From: Comamonadaceae bacterium
GTDB lineage: Bacteria > Pseudomonadota > Gammaproteobacteria > Burkholderiales > Burkholderiaceae_C
Assembly (NCBI GenBank): GCA_021299875.1
Contig: JAJTEW010000006.1
Span: 1-64,000 of the forward strand
Direction: 5' to 3'
DNA: 64,000 nt
The notes under the pieces are model-generated. The model did no database searches. It saw only the letters and a list, made by a program, of their open reading frames with translations, and was not told the origin of the DNA. Every line of letters begins with the position of its first letter. Position 1 is the first letter of the stretch. Of the stretch, positions 54,017 through 64,000 are shown one piece after another. The translations under genes and the position numbers were made by a program.

Positions 54017-57000
54017 CGGTTCATTGTCGTTGATCCACAGCGACGCAAATCCAGCGTGTAAGGGAACTCCGGGCTGGCGTGCAGCAGGCCGTTGGGTTGC
54101 AGGGTGGGCTGTTGTGTCATCGCCCCGGGCGTGTGGCCCATGCGGAAGAAGCGGGCCAGGCGGCGGCTTTCGGCTTCGTAGGCGTTGACCGGGAAGCTGT
54201 CGTAATGGCGGCCACCGGGATGCACCACGTGGTATTGACAGCCGCCCAGAGAGCGCTTCATCCAGGTGTCCACCAGGTCCACCGTCAGCGGCGCATGCAC
54301 GCCGATGCTCGGGTGCAGCGACGAGGGCGGGTTCCAGGCTTTGTAGCGCACGCTGGCCACGTACTCGCCCACCACGCCAGTGGGCTGCAGGGGCAGGGGG
54401 TGGCCGTTCACGGTGACGGTGTGGCGCGCCGGGTTCATGCCGCTCACATGCACCTCGATGCGCTCGAGCGACGAGTCCACATAACGGGCGGTGCCGCCCG
54501 CACTGCTTTCTTCGCCCATGACGTGCCAGGGCTCCAGCGCGTTGCGCAACGTGACGACCGCGCCATCGACCCGGACCTGCCCGACCAGCGGGAAGCGGAA
54601 CTCGAAATGCGGCGCAAACCAGCTCGGGTCAAAGTGAAAGCCCGCATCCCCCAGCTCGGTCAGCACATCGTCAAAGTCTTTGTGGATCCAGTGCGGCAGC
54701 ATGAAGCGGTCGTGCAGCTCGGTGCCCCAACGGGTCACGGGTGCTGAATAGGGCGCACCCCAAAAGCGCGCCACCAGCGCGCGCAGCAGCAACTGCTGCA
54801 CGATGCTCATGCGGGCGTGCGGCGGCATCTCAAACGCCCGCAACTCCAGCAGACCCAGCCGCCCGGTGCTGCTGTCGGGGGAGTACATCTTGTCGATGCA
54901 AAACTCGCTGCGGTGGGTGTTGCCCGTGACGTCCACCAGGATGTTGCGCAGGCTGCGGTCCACCACCCAAGGCGGCATGTCTTTGCCATGGTTTTGCCGA
55001 TGGCGCACGATCTCGCGCAGGGCGATTTCCAGCTCATAGACCTGGTCATTGCGCGCTTCGTCCACGCGCGGGGATTGGCTGGTGGGGCCGATGAACAGGC
55101 CGCTGAACAAATAACTCAAGCTCGGGTGGTTGTGCCAATAAAGGATGAGGCTGGCCAGCAATTCGGGGCGGCGCAAAAACGGGCTGTCTGCCGGTGTGGC
55201 CCCGCCCATCACCATGTGGTTGCCGCCACCCGTGCCCGCGTGGCGGCCGTCGGTCATGAACTTCTCGGCCGACAGGTGCGTCTCGAAAGCGGCCTGGTAC
55301 AAAAACTCGGTGTGGTCCACCAGCTCGGTCCAGTTGTGGGCCGGGTGGATGTTGACCTCGATCACGCCGGGATCGGGAGTGACTTGCAGCAGTTTGAGGC
55401 GCGGGTCTCGTGGGGGCGGGTAGCCTTCCATGACGATCTTCATGCCCAGCTGCCGCGCCGTGGCTTCGACCGCGCTGACCAGCGACAGGTAGTCTTCGAG
55501 GCGCGCCAGCGGCGGCATGAAGACATAAAGAACGCCGGATTTCATGCCAGACTTTTCGCCTTTTTTCAGGGCCTCGGCTTCGGCTTTGGGACCGTTGGCG
55601 CGGATCGGGTCGCGCACTTCCACGCACAAGGCGGTGCGTACCACCGAGGGGTCCGACTTGAACTTGGAGGGAACGGCTTGCGCAGCCACTGCCGTGTGGG
55701 TTGCGCTGCCTTGAGGGCTTGCCGTGGTGTGCCTGGGCTGCATCGCGACTGGGGGCGCTGTGGGCAAAGCCGTGCGCGGGGCAAACGGATCGAGCCCGGT
55801 CATGTGCCAGCGGTCTGTCGGCGCGGCCCAGGGCAGCGAGTCCAACGGCAGACGCCAACCCATGGGGGAGTCGCCGGGCATCAGGTACATGCGCTCATCG
55901 CGCACAAACCAACGACCGGTTTGCCACTGGATTCGCTGCCCTGGACCGCTCTGTTCGGGCGTGACGGTTTCAACTGCTTGCAAGGGCAGCACATAGCCCA
56001 CCGCCGAGTCCAGACCCTGGCTGAAGATGCGGCGCAGGCGGATGCGCTCCATTTCGTCGTCCAGACGGGCGTCAAAGGGATCCACATTCACCGGCAATCG
56101 GCGTTCGCGCCACAGGTAGTACCAGGTGTCTTCGTAGCCCGGCAGCACGGTGTCAGCGGGCAGGCCCAGTTGCTGTGTCAGGGTCTGCAAGAAACGTTTG
56201 GCGTCGGCGCTGGTGTAGCGGCTGGGTTCGCGTTCGTCGGCCAACACGGCGGGGTCTTGCCAGCAGGGCGTGCCGTCGGCGCGCCAGTAAATGGACAGCG
56301 CCCAGCGTGGCAGCTGCTCACCTGGGTACCACTTGCCTTGACCAAAGTGCAAAAAACCACCTTGCCCGTATTGCTGGCGCAGCTTGTGCACCAGTTCGGT
56401 GGCCAGCCCCCGCTTGGTGGGCCCCAAGGCATCGGTGTTCCACTCGGCTCCGTCACGGTTTTGGGTGGACACAAAGGTGGGCTCGCCGCCCATGGTCAGG
56501 CGCACGTCTTGCGCCACGAGTTGCGCGTCCACGCGATCGCCCAGCGCCAAGACTTCGGCCCATTGCGCATCGCTGTAGGGTTTGGTCACGCGGGGGGACT
56601 CGTGGATGCGGGTCACGCTCATCTTGTGGTGGAACTCGACTTCGGCTTCGTCCATCAAGCCTTCGATCGGCGCGGCAGCAGACGGCTGCGGTGTGCAAGC
56701 CAGTGGAATGTGACCTTCGCCCGCCAGCAGGCCCGAAGTCGGGTCCAGCCCGACCCAGCCAGCGCCGGGCAAATACACCTCGCACCAGGCGTGCAGGTCG
56801 GTGAAATCGACTTCGGTGCCGCTCGGGCCATCGAGTGATTTCACGTCGGGCGCCAGCTGAATCAAATAGCCCGAGACAAAGCGGGCGGCGATGTTCATGT
56901 GGCGAAACAGCTGCACCAGCAGCCATGCCGAGTCGCGGCAGGAGCCGCTTTTGAGGGTCAGCGTTTCTTCGGGCGTTTGCACCCCCGGCTCCATGCGGAT

Positions 57001-57477
57001 GGTGTAGCGGATGTCCTGGTGCAGGCGCTGATTTGTCTGCACCAAAAATTCGATGGTGCGCTGGCGTTGGCGGTTGAGGCTGGCCAGGTATTTTTTGAAC
57101 AAGGGCGTTTTGGAGTCCTTGTCCAGATACGACTGGAGTTCTTCACGCACCGTGTCGGCGTATTTGAAGGGCACCTCTTCGGCCGAAGGCTCTAGAAAAA
57201 AATCAAAAGGATTGAACACGGCCATTTCGGTGACCAGGTCCACGGTCACTTTGAAGGCGCTGGTTTTTTGAGGGAACACCAAGCGCGCTTGGTAGTTGGC
57301 AAAAGCGTCTTGCTGCCAGTTGATGAAGTGCTCTGCGGGTTCCACCTGGAGGCTGTAGCTCAGGATGCGGCTGCGGCTGTGCGGCGCGGGGCGCAGGCGG
57401 ATGACTTGGGGGCCGAGCTGCACGGGACGGTCGTAGGTGTAGTGGGTGACGTGGTGCAGGGCAACGTGTATCGACAT
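54013..57477 (-). CDS. Large transglutaminase with DUF2126 domain
   Basis: A 1154-residue protein. The N-terminal beta domain (MSIHVALHHVTHYTYDRPVQ) precedes a TGc domain with Cys in LKSGSCRDSAWLLVQLF, His in DFTDLHAWCEVYLPGAGWVG and Asp in LDPTSGLLAGEGHIPLA. From about residue 320 the DUF2126 region follows, with TMGGEPTFVSTQNRDGAEWN, HFGQGKWYPGEQLPRWAL and GTGGGNHMVMGGATPADSPF, a segment resembling glutamine-synthetase-fold amidoligases. I chose ATG at 57477. The reaction is unproven. It is the first of three overlapping or closely spaced minus-strand genes. Confidence 0.9.
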   Translation of the reverse strand: MSIHVALHHVTHYTYDRPVQLGPQVIRLRPAPHSRSRILSYSLQVEPAEHFINWQQDAFANYQARLVFPQKTSAFKVTVDLVTEMAVFNPFDFFLEPSAEEVPFKYADTVREELQSYLDKDSKTPLFKKYLASLNRQRQRTIEFLVQTNQRLHQDIRYTIRMEPGVQTPEETLTLKSGSCRDSAWLLVQLFRHMNIAARFVSGYLIQLAPDVKSLDGPSGTEVDFTDLHAWCEVYLPGAGWVGLDPTSGLLAGEGHIPLACTPQPSAAAPIEGLMDEAEVEFHHKMSVTRIHESPRVTKPYSDAQWAEVLALGDRVDAQLVAQDVRLTMGGEPTFVSTQNRDGAEWNTDALGPTKRGLATELVHKLRQQYGQGGFLHFGQGKWYPGEQLPRWALSIYWRADGTPCWQDPAVLADEREPSRYTSADAKRFLQTLTQQLGLPADTVLPGYEDTWYYLWRERRLPVNVDPFDARLDDEMERIRLRRIFSQGLDSAVGYVLPLQAVETVTPEQSGPGQRIQWQTGRWFVRDERMYLMPGDSPMGWRLPLDSLPWAAPTDRWHMTGLDPFAPRTALPTAPPVAMQPRHTTASPQGSATHTAVAAQAVPSKFKSDPSVVRTALCVEVRDPIRANGPKAEAEALKKGEKSGMKSGVLYVFMPPLARLEDYLSLVSAVEATARQLGMKIVMEGYPPPRDPRLKLLQVTPDPGVIEVNIHPAHNWTELVDHTEFLYQAAFETHLSAEKFMTDGRHAGTGGGNHMVMGGATPADSPFLRRPELLASLILYWHNHPSLSYLFSGLFIGPTSQSPRVDEARNDQVYELEIALREIVRHRQNHGKDMPPWVVDRSLRNILVDVTGNTHRSEFCIDKMYSPDSSTGRLGLLELRAFEMPPHARMSIVQQLLLRALVARFWGAPYSAPVTRWGTELHDRFMLPHWIHKDFDDVLTELGDAGFHFDPSWFAPHFEFRFPLVGQVRVDGAVVTLRNALEPWHVMGEESSAGGTARYVDSSLERIEVHVSGMNPARHTVTVNGHPLPLQPTGVVGEYVASVRYKAWNPPSSLHPSIGVHAPLTVDLVDTWMKRSLGGCQYHVVHPGGRHYDSFPVNAYEAESRRLARFFRMGHTPGAMTQQPTLQPNGLLHASPEFPYTLDLRRCGSTTMNR

Positions 57478-57684
57478 ATCTTGTTCAGCGCAACAGGGGC
57501 TGCACGCATGACAAATGCAGCTTGGGCGATTACAACTAGCAAGACACGCGCCAGCAAAGCTGCGCCGGTTCATCCAAGCCAGAGCCCTTCAAAGTGCTGG
57601 CGAACAGCCGCTGCGTGTGAAGACAAGCGGGCCAAGACCCGCCCATCCCATCAACAGCCAATTCAGGGAGGCTGACGTGAAGCG

Positions 57685-60318
57685 ATGCTGCACCAGAGCG
57701 CTCGATCTGTTGACCGTGGGTGTCCAGGGGGCATGCCCATGATGGCCATGAGCTGGGCACGTGTTTTGGGGGTGAGCCTCTTGGCTTGGAGCTTGGGGGT
57801 GGCCCTTCAGTTGCAACAAACGGCTTTGTGGCCCACGCTGCTGTACGCCTTTGGGCTGGCCCTGTCGTGCGCTGTGGCTTGGGCCCTGCGGCAAGCCGCT
57901 TTGGGGCACCGACTGGCCATGCTGGCTTGGGGTTTGCTGTGGGCTTGGTCGGCTTTTGCTGTGACCGGCTTGCACGCCCAGGCGCGCTCATGGGCCATGT
58001 CGGCGTCTTTGGAGGGGCAAGAGTTGGACGTGGTGGGCGTGGTGCAAGCCATGCCCCAAAGGCAAGACCTGGGTTGGCGCTTTCGTTTTCGGATCGAACA
58101 AGCTTGGCGGGTGGATGCAGCGGGCGTGGTGCAGCCCGTGGACCTGTCACGCGACTTGCCCGCGCTGGCCTATTTGGGTTGGTACGCTCAGGACGCTGCA
58201 CACGACAGCGGCTGGCAACTGACGGCCTTGCCCGAGCCGGTGCAGGCTGGTGAGCGCTGGCGATTGCGGGTGCGCCTGAAAGCGCCGCACGGCCACATGA
58301 ACCCGCGTGGTTTTGACTACGAATTGTGGCTGTGGGAGCAGGGCATCCACGCCACAGGCCATGTGCGTACCCGGGCCAAAGACCCGCCGCCAGTGCGGTT
58401 GGGCCGCACCTGGATGCACCCCATCGAGGGCTGGCGCCAAACGGTGCGCGACCGTTTGTTGACGCACTTGGCGGGGCCTGGCACCGATGCCGATGCCGCC
58501 AAGCGTGCCGGGGTGTTGGCGGCCCTGGTGTTGGGCGATCAGGCGGCCATTGACCGCAGCGATTGGGATGTGTTCAGGGCCACGGGGGTGGCGCACTTGA
58601 TGAGCATTTCCGGCTTGCATGTGACCATGTTTGCCTGGTTGGCCGCTGCCCTGGTGGGTTGGGCTTGGCGGCGATCGGCCTTGTGGGGTGTTTCTGGCCC
58701 CACGAAATGGCCTGCGGTGCACGTGGGCGCCGTGGCGGGTTTGTTTTTGGCCGGCTTTTATGCCTTGTTCAGTGGTTGGGGATTGCCTGCGCAACGCACT
58801 TTGCTGATGCTGGGGGTGGTGGTGGTGCTCAGGGTCTCGGCCCGGCACTGGCATGGCGCTTTGGTTTGGCTGATGGCGTGTGCTGTGGTGCTGGCCTGGG
58901 ACCCTTGGGCTTTGCTACAGCCCGGTTTTTGGTTGAGTTTTGTGGCCGTTGGGGTGTTGATGGCTTCTGACCCGTATGGTCAGCGACCAGCCGCAGACGC
59001 ACCAGAAGGGGGTGCGAGCAACGCACCGACTTGGCGTGACGGTGCCAAGGCTCACGCCTTTTGGCACCGCTTCGGTGCATGGGTGTATTCGGGGTGGCTC
59101 GCTGGGGTGTGGCCCAAGCTTGGGTCCTTGCTGCGCGAGCAAGCCAAGATCACTTTGGCGTTGGCACCGTTGACCCTGCTGTTTTTTGGGCAGGTGTCTT
59201 TGGTGGGTTTGTTGGCCAATGTGTTGGCCATTCCCTGGGTGACCTTGGTCATCACGCCGCTGGCGCTGCTGGGGGTGATGAACCCTGGATTTTGGGACTT
59301 GGCCTCATGGGCCTTGCAGCCTTTGTCGGTCCTGTTGGCTTGGCTGTCTGCCTGGCCGCTGGCCAGCGTCTCCAGCGCCATGCCGCCCTGGAGTTTGGCC
59401 CTGCTGGCGCTGACGGGGGCTTGGGGCTTGGTGCTGCGCATGCCTCTGTCTTGGAAGCTGCTGTGCTTGCCCCTGCTTTGGCCCGTCTTGTTTTGGTCGC
59501 CGCCACGTCCGGTGCACGGTCAGTTTGAGTTGTTGGCCGCCGATGTGGGGCAGGGCAATGCGGTCTTGGTGCGCACCGCCAAGCACAGCCTTTTGTACGA
59601 CGCGGGACCACGTTATTCCGCTGAAAGCGATGCAGGACACCGCGTGCTGGTGCCCTTGTTGGCCCAAATGGGCGAGCGGCTGGCTGTGCTGATGCTCAGC
59701 CACCGGGACAGCGACCACACGGGCGGCGCGGCTGCGGTGCTGGCCATGCAGCCCCAAGCGGCGCTGTGGTCTTCACTCGAAGACGAGCACCCTTTGCATG
59801 CCCTCAGACCGGGTTGGACCCGTTGCCATGCGGGGCAGTCCTGGGTGTGGGATGGGGTTGTCTTTGAGGTGTTGCATCCGCCGCCTTCGGCCTTGCAGCC
59901 GAAAAAGCCCAAGCCCAACGAAGTCAGTTGCGTGTTGCGCATCGGCACCCCGCAGGGCAGCGCCTTGCTGGCCGGAGACATCGAGGCCCGGCAAGAGTGG
60001 TCGCTGGTCAACCTTGGTTTGAGCCCGGTGGATGTGTTGCTGGCCCCGCACCATGGCAGCAAAACCTCGTCGAGCCAGCCCTTTTTGCAGGCCTTGCAGC
60101 CCCGGATCGTGCTGGTGCAGGCGGGTTACCGCAACCGGTTTGGCCACCCGGCGCCTGAGGTGGTGGCGCGTTATGCCCAACAAGGCAGCCAACTGGTCGA
60201 GAGCACCCGTTGCGGTGCGGCCACCTGGCGCAGCCAAGCCCCTGCGCAGGTGCAGTGCGAACGGGCCGAGCGGCAACGGTATTGGCACCGCAAAGGGGTG
60301 CAACCCGTCCCACCTTGA
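57685..60318 (+). CDS. comEC: DNA internalization / competence protein ComEC (Rec2)
   Basis: ComEC forms the inner-membrane channel for single-stranded DNA uptake in natural transformation. The 877-residue protein has an N-terminal membrane and soluble domain (about 20-230), a Competence domain with many helices (HLMSISGLHVTMFAWLAAAL onward) and a C-terminal metallo-beta-lactamase-like domain (LLAADVGQGNAVLV, LMLSHRDSDHTGG, LLAPHHGSKTSSS). Start could be ATG 57685 (GGGAGG 12 bases before) or ATG 57733. It lies between the two ATP-grasp clusters without obvious functional relation. Confidence 0.92.
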   Translation: MLHQSARSVDRGCPGGMPMMAMSWARVLGVSLLAWSLGVALQLQQTALWPTLLYAFGLALSCAVAWALRQAALGHRLAMLAWGLLWAWSAFAVTGLHAQARSWAMSASLEGQELDVVGVVQAMPQRQDLGWRFRFRIEQAWRVDAAGVVQPVDLSRDLPALAYLGWYAQDAAHDSGWQLTALPEPVQAGERWRLRVRLKAPHGHMNPRGFDYELWLWEQGIHATGHVRTRAKDPPPVRLGRTWMHPIEGWRQTVRDRLLTHLAGPGTDADAAKRAGVLAALVLGDQAAIDRSDWDVFRATGVAHLMSISGLHVTMFAWLAAALVGWAWRRSALWGVSGPTKWPAVHVGAVAGLFLAGFYALFSGWGLPAQRTLLMLGVVVVLRVSARHWHGALVWLMACAVVLAWDPWALLQPGFWLSFVAVGVLMASDPYGQRPAADAPEGGASNAPTWRDGAKAHAFWHRFGAWVYSGWLAGVWPKLGSLLREQAKITLALAPLTLLFFGQVSLVGLLANVLAIPWVTLVITPLALLGVMNPGFWDLASWALQPLSVLLAWLSAWPLASVSSAMPPWSLALLALTGAWGLVLRMPLSWKLLCLPLLWPVLFWSPPRPVHGQFELLAADVGQGNAVLVRTAKHSLLYDAGPRYSAESDAGHRVLVPLLAQMGERLAVLMLSHRDSDHTGGAAAVLAMQPQAALWSSLEDEHPLHALRPGWTRCHAGQSWVWDGVVFEVLHPPPSALQPKKPKPNEVSCVLRIGTPQGSALLAGDIEARQEWSLVNLGLSPVDVLLAPHHGSKTSSSQPFLQALQPRIVLVQAGYRNRFGHPAPEVVARYAQQGSQLVESTRCGAATWRSQAPAQVQCERAERQRYWHRKGVQPVPP

Positions 60319-60383
60319 TCCGCCCTGGGGTGAATTTCGGGGTGGGTATACATCTTGCTAAACCTGAACAGGAGTGAAGACCC

Positions 60384-61836
60384 ATGCGCCAATTCGATGA
60401 GATGTACAGCCGCCTGCCTGAAGCGGCACAAGACGGGGAGGTCAGAGAGCACTACCGAACCTATGCCCGCTGGTTGCAAGCGCAAGACAGCCAAACCATG
60501 GCAGCGCGCCGGGATGATTTTCAGACGGGTGGGCATCACCTTTGCCGTGTATGGCGACAAAGACGAAGACGCGAACACGGACGAGGGGGGTACCGAGCGC
60601 CTGATCCCGTTTGACCTGATCCCTCGCGTGATCGCCGCGCCCGATTGGACAAGCATGGAAGCCGGGCTGGTGCAACGCGTCACGGCTTTGAACCGCTTCA
60701 TCCACGATGTGTACCACGAGCAAGAAATTTTGAAGGCTGGCGTGATCCCGCGTGAGCAGATTGAGCGCAACGCGCAATTTCGCCCTGAAATGGTGGGCGT
60801 GAATGTGCCCAACCACATTTATTCGCACATCAGCGGCATCGACATCGTGCGGGCCCCCGACGCACAAGGCAAGGGCGAGTACTACGTGCTGGAAGACAAC
60901 CTGCGTGTGCCCAGCGGTGTGAGTTACATGCTGGAAGACCGCAAGATGATGATGCGGCTATTCCCGAAGTTGTTCAGCCAGCACCGCGTGGCCCCGGTGG
61001 CGCATTACCCCGATTTGCTGCTCGAGACTCTGCGCGCCTCCAGCCCCGCCACCACGGCCGAGCCCACGGTGGTGGTGCTCACCCCCGGCATGTACAACAG
61101 TGCTTACTTTGAGCACGCGTTTTTGGCCCAGCAAATGGGGGTGGAGTTGGTCGAAGGGCAAGACCTGTTTGTCAAAGACCAATTTGTCTACATGCGCACC
61201 ACACGCGGCCCCAAGCGGGTGGATGTGATCTACCGCCGGGTAGACGATGACTTTTTAGACCCACAAGTTTTCCGCTCCACCTCCACTCTGGGGTGTGCCG
61301 GCTTGATGGACGCCTACAAAGCGGGCCACGTGGCCATTTGCAACGCGGTGGGTACCGGGGTGGCCGACGACAAGTCGGTCTACCCCTATGTGCCCGACAT
61401 GATCAAGTTTTATTTGGGCGAAGAACCCATCCTGAAAAACGTGCCGACCTTTCAGTGCCGCAAGCCCGACGACTTGCAGTACACCTTGGCCCACCTGAAA
61501 GACCTGGTGGTCAAGGAGGTGCACGGCGCGGGCGGCTACGGCATGCTGGTGGGTCCAGCCTCGACCCAAGAAGAAATTGAGCGCTTTCGCGCGGCCTTGC
61601 TGGCCAACCCCGAGGGCTACATCGCGCAGCCCACGCTCAGTTTGTCCACTTGCCCGACCTATGTGGACAGTGGCATTGCCCCGCGCCACATCGACCTGCG
61701 CCCCTTTGTGCTGAGTGGCCGCACGGTGCAAATGGTGCCCGGGGGCCTGACGCGTGTGGCGTTAAAAGAAGGTTCTTTGGTGGTGAACTCGTCACAGGGC
61801 GGCGGCACCAAAGACACCTGGATTTTGCAGGACTGA
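60384..61836 (+). pseudogene. Circularly permuted ATP-grasp protein, frameshifted near the 5' end
   Basis: The family N-terminus is read from ATG 60384 (MRQFDEMYSRLPEAAQDGEV, then REHYRTYARWL) with AGGAG 10 bases before it. After RR near 60510 homology continues in the next frame (MIFRRVGITFAVYGD) to the stop at 61836. The total of 1453 bases is one more than a multiple of three. The rest is intact: LEDNLRVPSGVSYMLEDRKM, VVLTPGMYNSAYFEHAFLAQ, YRRVDDDFLDPQVFRSTSTL, VKEVHGAGGYGMLVGP and MVPGGLTRVALKEGSLVVNS. Relatives have about four more residues at the shift, so an 11-base deletion between ATGA repeats is likely. Internal initiation at ATG 60513 would lose about 45 residues. Confidence 0.85.
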
Positions 61837-61849
61837 CAAGGAAATCACC

Positions 61850-62827
61850 ATGCTTTCAAGAACCGCCGACCACTTGTTCTGGATGTCCCGCTACATGGAG
61901 CGGGCCGAAAACACCGCACGCATGCTCAATGTGAGCTATGAGACCTCGCTCTTGCCCCAGTCGGCCGCCGCCGTCGAAGCCGGTTGGGAGGGTCTTTTGT
62001 CCATCAGCGAGTTGTTGCCGTCCTACCTGGCGCTGTACAAAAACATCAACCCCCGCGATGTGATGGCCTTCATGGTGCGCGACGAGAGCAACCCCTCGTC
62101 CATTCTGTCTTGCCTGCGTGCAGCGCGAGAAAACGCCCGCGCTGTGCGCGGCACCCTGACCACCGAAGTGTGGGAGACGCAAAACCAGACTTGGCTGGAG
62201 GTCAATCGCATGCTCAAAAGCGGCGATTTTGAGCGCGACCCGGGTCAATTTTTTGAATGGGTGAAGTTTCGCTCTCACCTGTCACGCGGCGTGACGGTGG
62301 GCACCATGCTGATGGACGAGTCGCTGTACTTCATGCGCATGGGCACATTTTTGGAGCGGGCCGACAACACGGCGCGTTTGGTGGACGTGAAATTCCACGC
62401 CATGCAAAACGACTTTTTTGGCGCGCCGCAATACGGCGCCCCTGAGACAGAAAGCGCGCAGGAATACGACTTCTACCACTGGAGCGCCATCTTGCGCAGC
62501 GTGAGCGGATTTGAGGTCTACCGCAAGGTCTACCGCGACGTGATTCGCCCCGAGCGGGTCGCCGAATTGCTGATCTTGCGGCCCGACATGCCACGCTCTT
62601 TACTGGCCAGCCTGAACGAGGTGGTGTCGAATTTGAAGCTGGTCTCGCACGACGCCGACAGCGACACCTTGCGCCAGGCGGGCCGTTTGCGCTCGGAGTT
62701 GGCCTTTGGCCGCATTGACGAAATCTTGGCCACCGGCCTGCATGCCTACCTGACACAGTTTCTCGAACGGGTGAATGTGCTGGGTGGGCGCATCAGCCGA
62801 GAGTTTTTGATGCCTCAGGCGGCCTGA
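61850..62827 (+). CDS. Alpha-E domain protein (DUF403)
   Basis: A 325-residue all-helical protein beginning MLSRTADHLFWMSRYMERAE, the alpha-E signature, with a second copy-like segment GTFLERADNTARLVDVKFHA and the motif FMVRDESNPSSILSCLRAAR. The family is always tied to circularly permuted ATP-grasp genes and is thought to help make or bind the ligated product; its activity is unknown. It starts 13 bases after the ATP-grasp stop. Confidence 0.92.
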   Translation: MLSRTADHLFWMSRYMERAENTARMLNVSYETSLLPQSAAAVEAGWEGLLSISELLPSYLALYKNINPRDVMAFMVRDESNPSSILSCLRAARENARAVRGTLTTEVWETQNQTWLEVNRMLKSGDFERDPGQFFEWVKFRSHLSRGVTVGTMLMDESLYFMRMGTFLERADNTARLVDVKFHAMQNDFFGAPQYGAPETESAQEYDFYHWSAILRSVSGFEVYRKVYRDVIRPERVAELLILRPDMPRSLLASLNEVVSNLKLVSHDADSDTLRQAGRLRSELAFGRIDEILATGLHAYLTQFLERVNVLGGRISREFLMPQAA

Positions 62828-62828
62828 T

Positions 62829-64000
<1,172 letters not shown>

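Overview
The window looks like chromosome from a freshwater betaproteobacterium of the order Burkholderiales, most likely family Comamonadaceae (Limnohabitans/Rhodoferax-like). The grounds are high-GC housekeeping genes, the divergent thiD / thiO-thiS-thiG-thiE layout, a DUF2818 gene straight after nuoN, an assimilatory sulfate operon with a one-subunit sulfite reductase and its own ferredoxin and reductase, and two Bug-type binding proteins. The family assignment is inference from protein resemblance; no database was searched.

Layout. 1-2390: an AT-richer accessory patch holding the 5' part of a C-type-lectin/cadherin adhesin and a serine recombinase broken by a stop codon, ending at tRNA-Asn. 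2446-6374: thiamine biosynthesis. 6450-13506: sulfate assimilation (cysI, DUF934, cysH, cysD, cysN, fdxA, ferredoxin reductase), with three REPIN-like palindromic repeats filling three successive gaps. 13882-18702: rpsO, pnp, a quinone oxidoreductase, tpiA, secG. 18857-33722: tRNA-Leu, then the complete nuoA-N operon for respiratory complex I, then DUF2818. 33751-35335: NUDIX hydrolase, DUF1178 protein, ribosome-rescue factor ArfB. 35479-38559: hydrolase and Bug protein divergent from a LysR regulator. 38578-42921: mutL, an MFS exporter and miaA on the minus strand. 42977-46512: DedA, amidase AmiC, and tsaE/queG, whose 5' ends run into each other. 46526-50435: a C13-family lipoprotein peptidase, an AEC transporter, a second Bug protein and xerD. 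50436-62827: two sets of ATP-grasp/alpha-E genes, one with two transglutaminases, either side of comEC. 62829-64000: xth and the 3' part of folA.

How the genes work together. The cys block takes sulfate through APS (CysDN) and sulfite (CysH) to sulfide (CysI), with electrons probably from the FdxA/reductase pair. The thi block makes both halves of thiamine phosphate. nuoA-N encode the 14 complex I subunits. The transglutaminase/ATP-grasp/alpha-E genes belong to a family set predicted to make and process peptide-like amide bonds, with no proven reaction. They are the least understood system here and the best candidate for new biology.

Three places look damaged: a stop codon in the recombinase, a frameshift in the second ATP-grasp gene, and the loss of both N-termini at the tsaE/queG junction. 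Each could be a real mutation or a sequence or assembly error.
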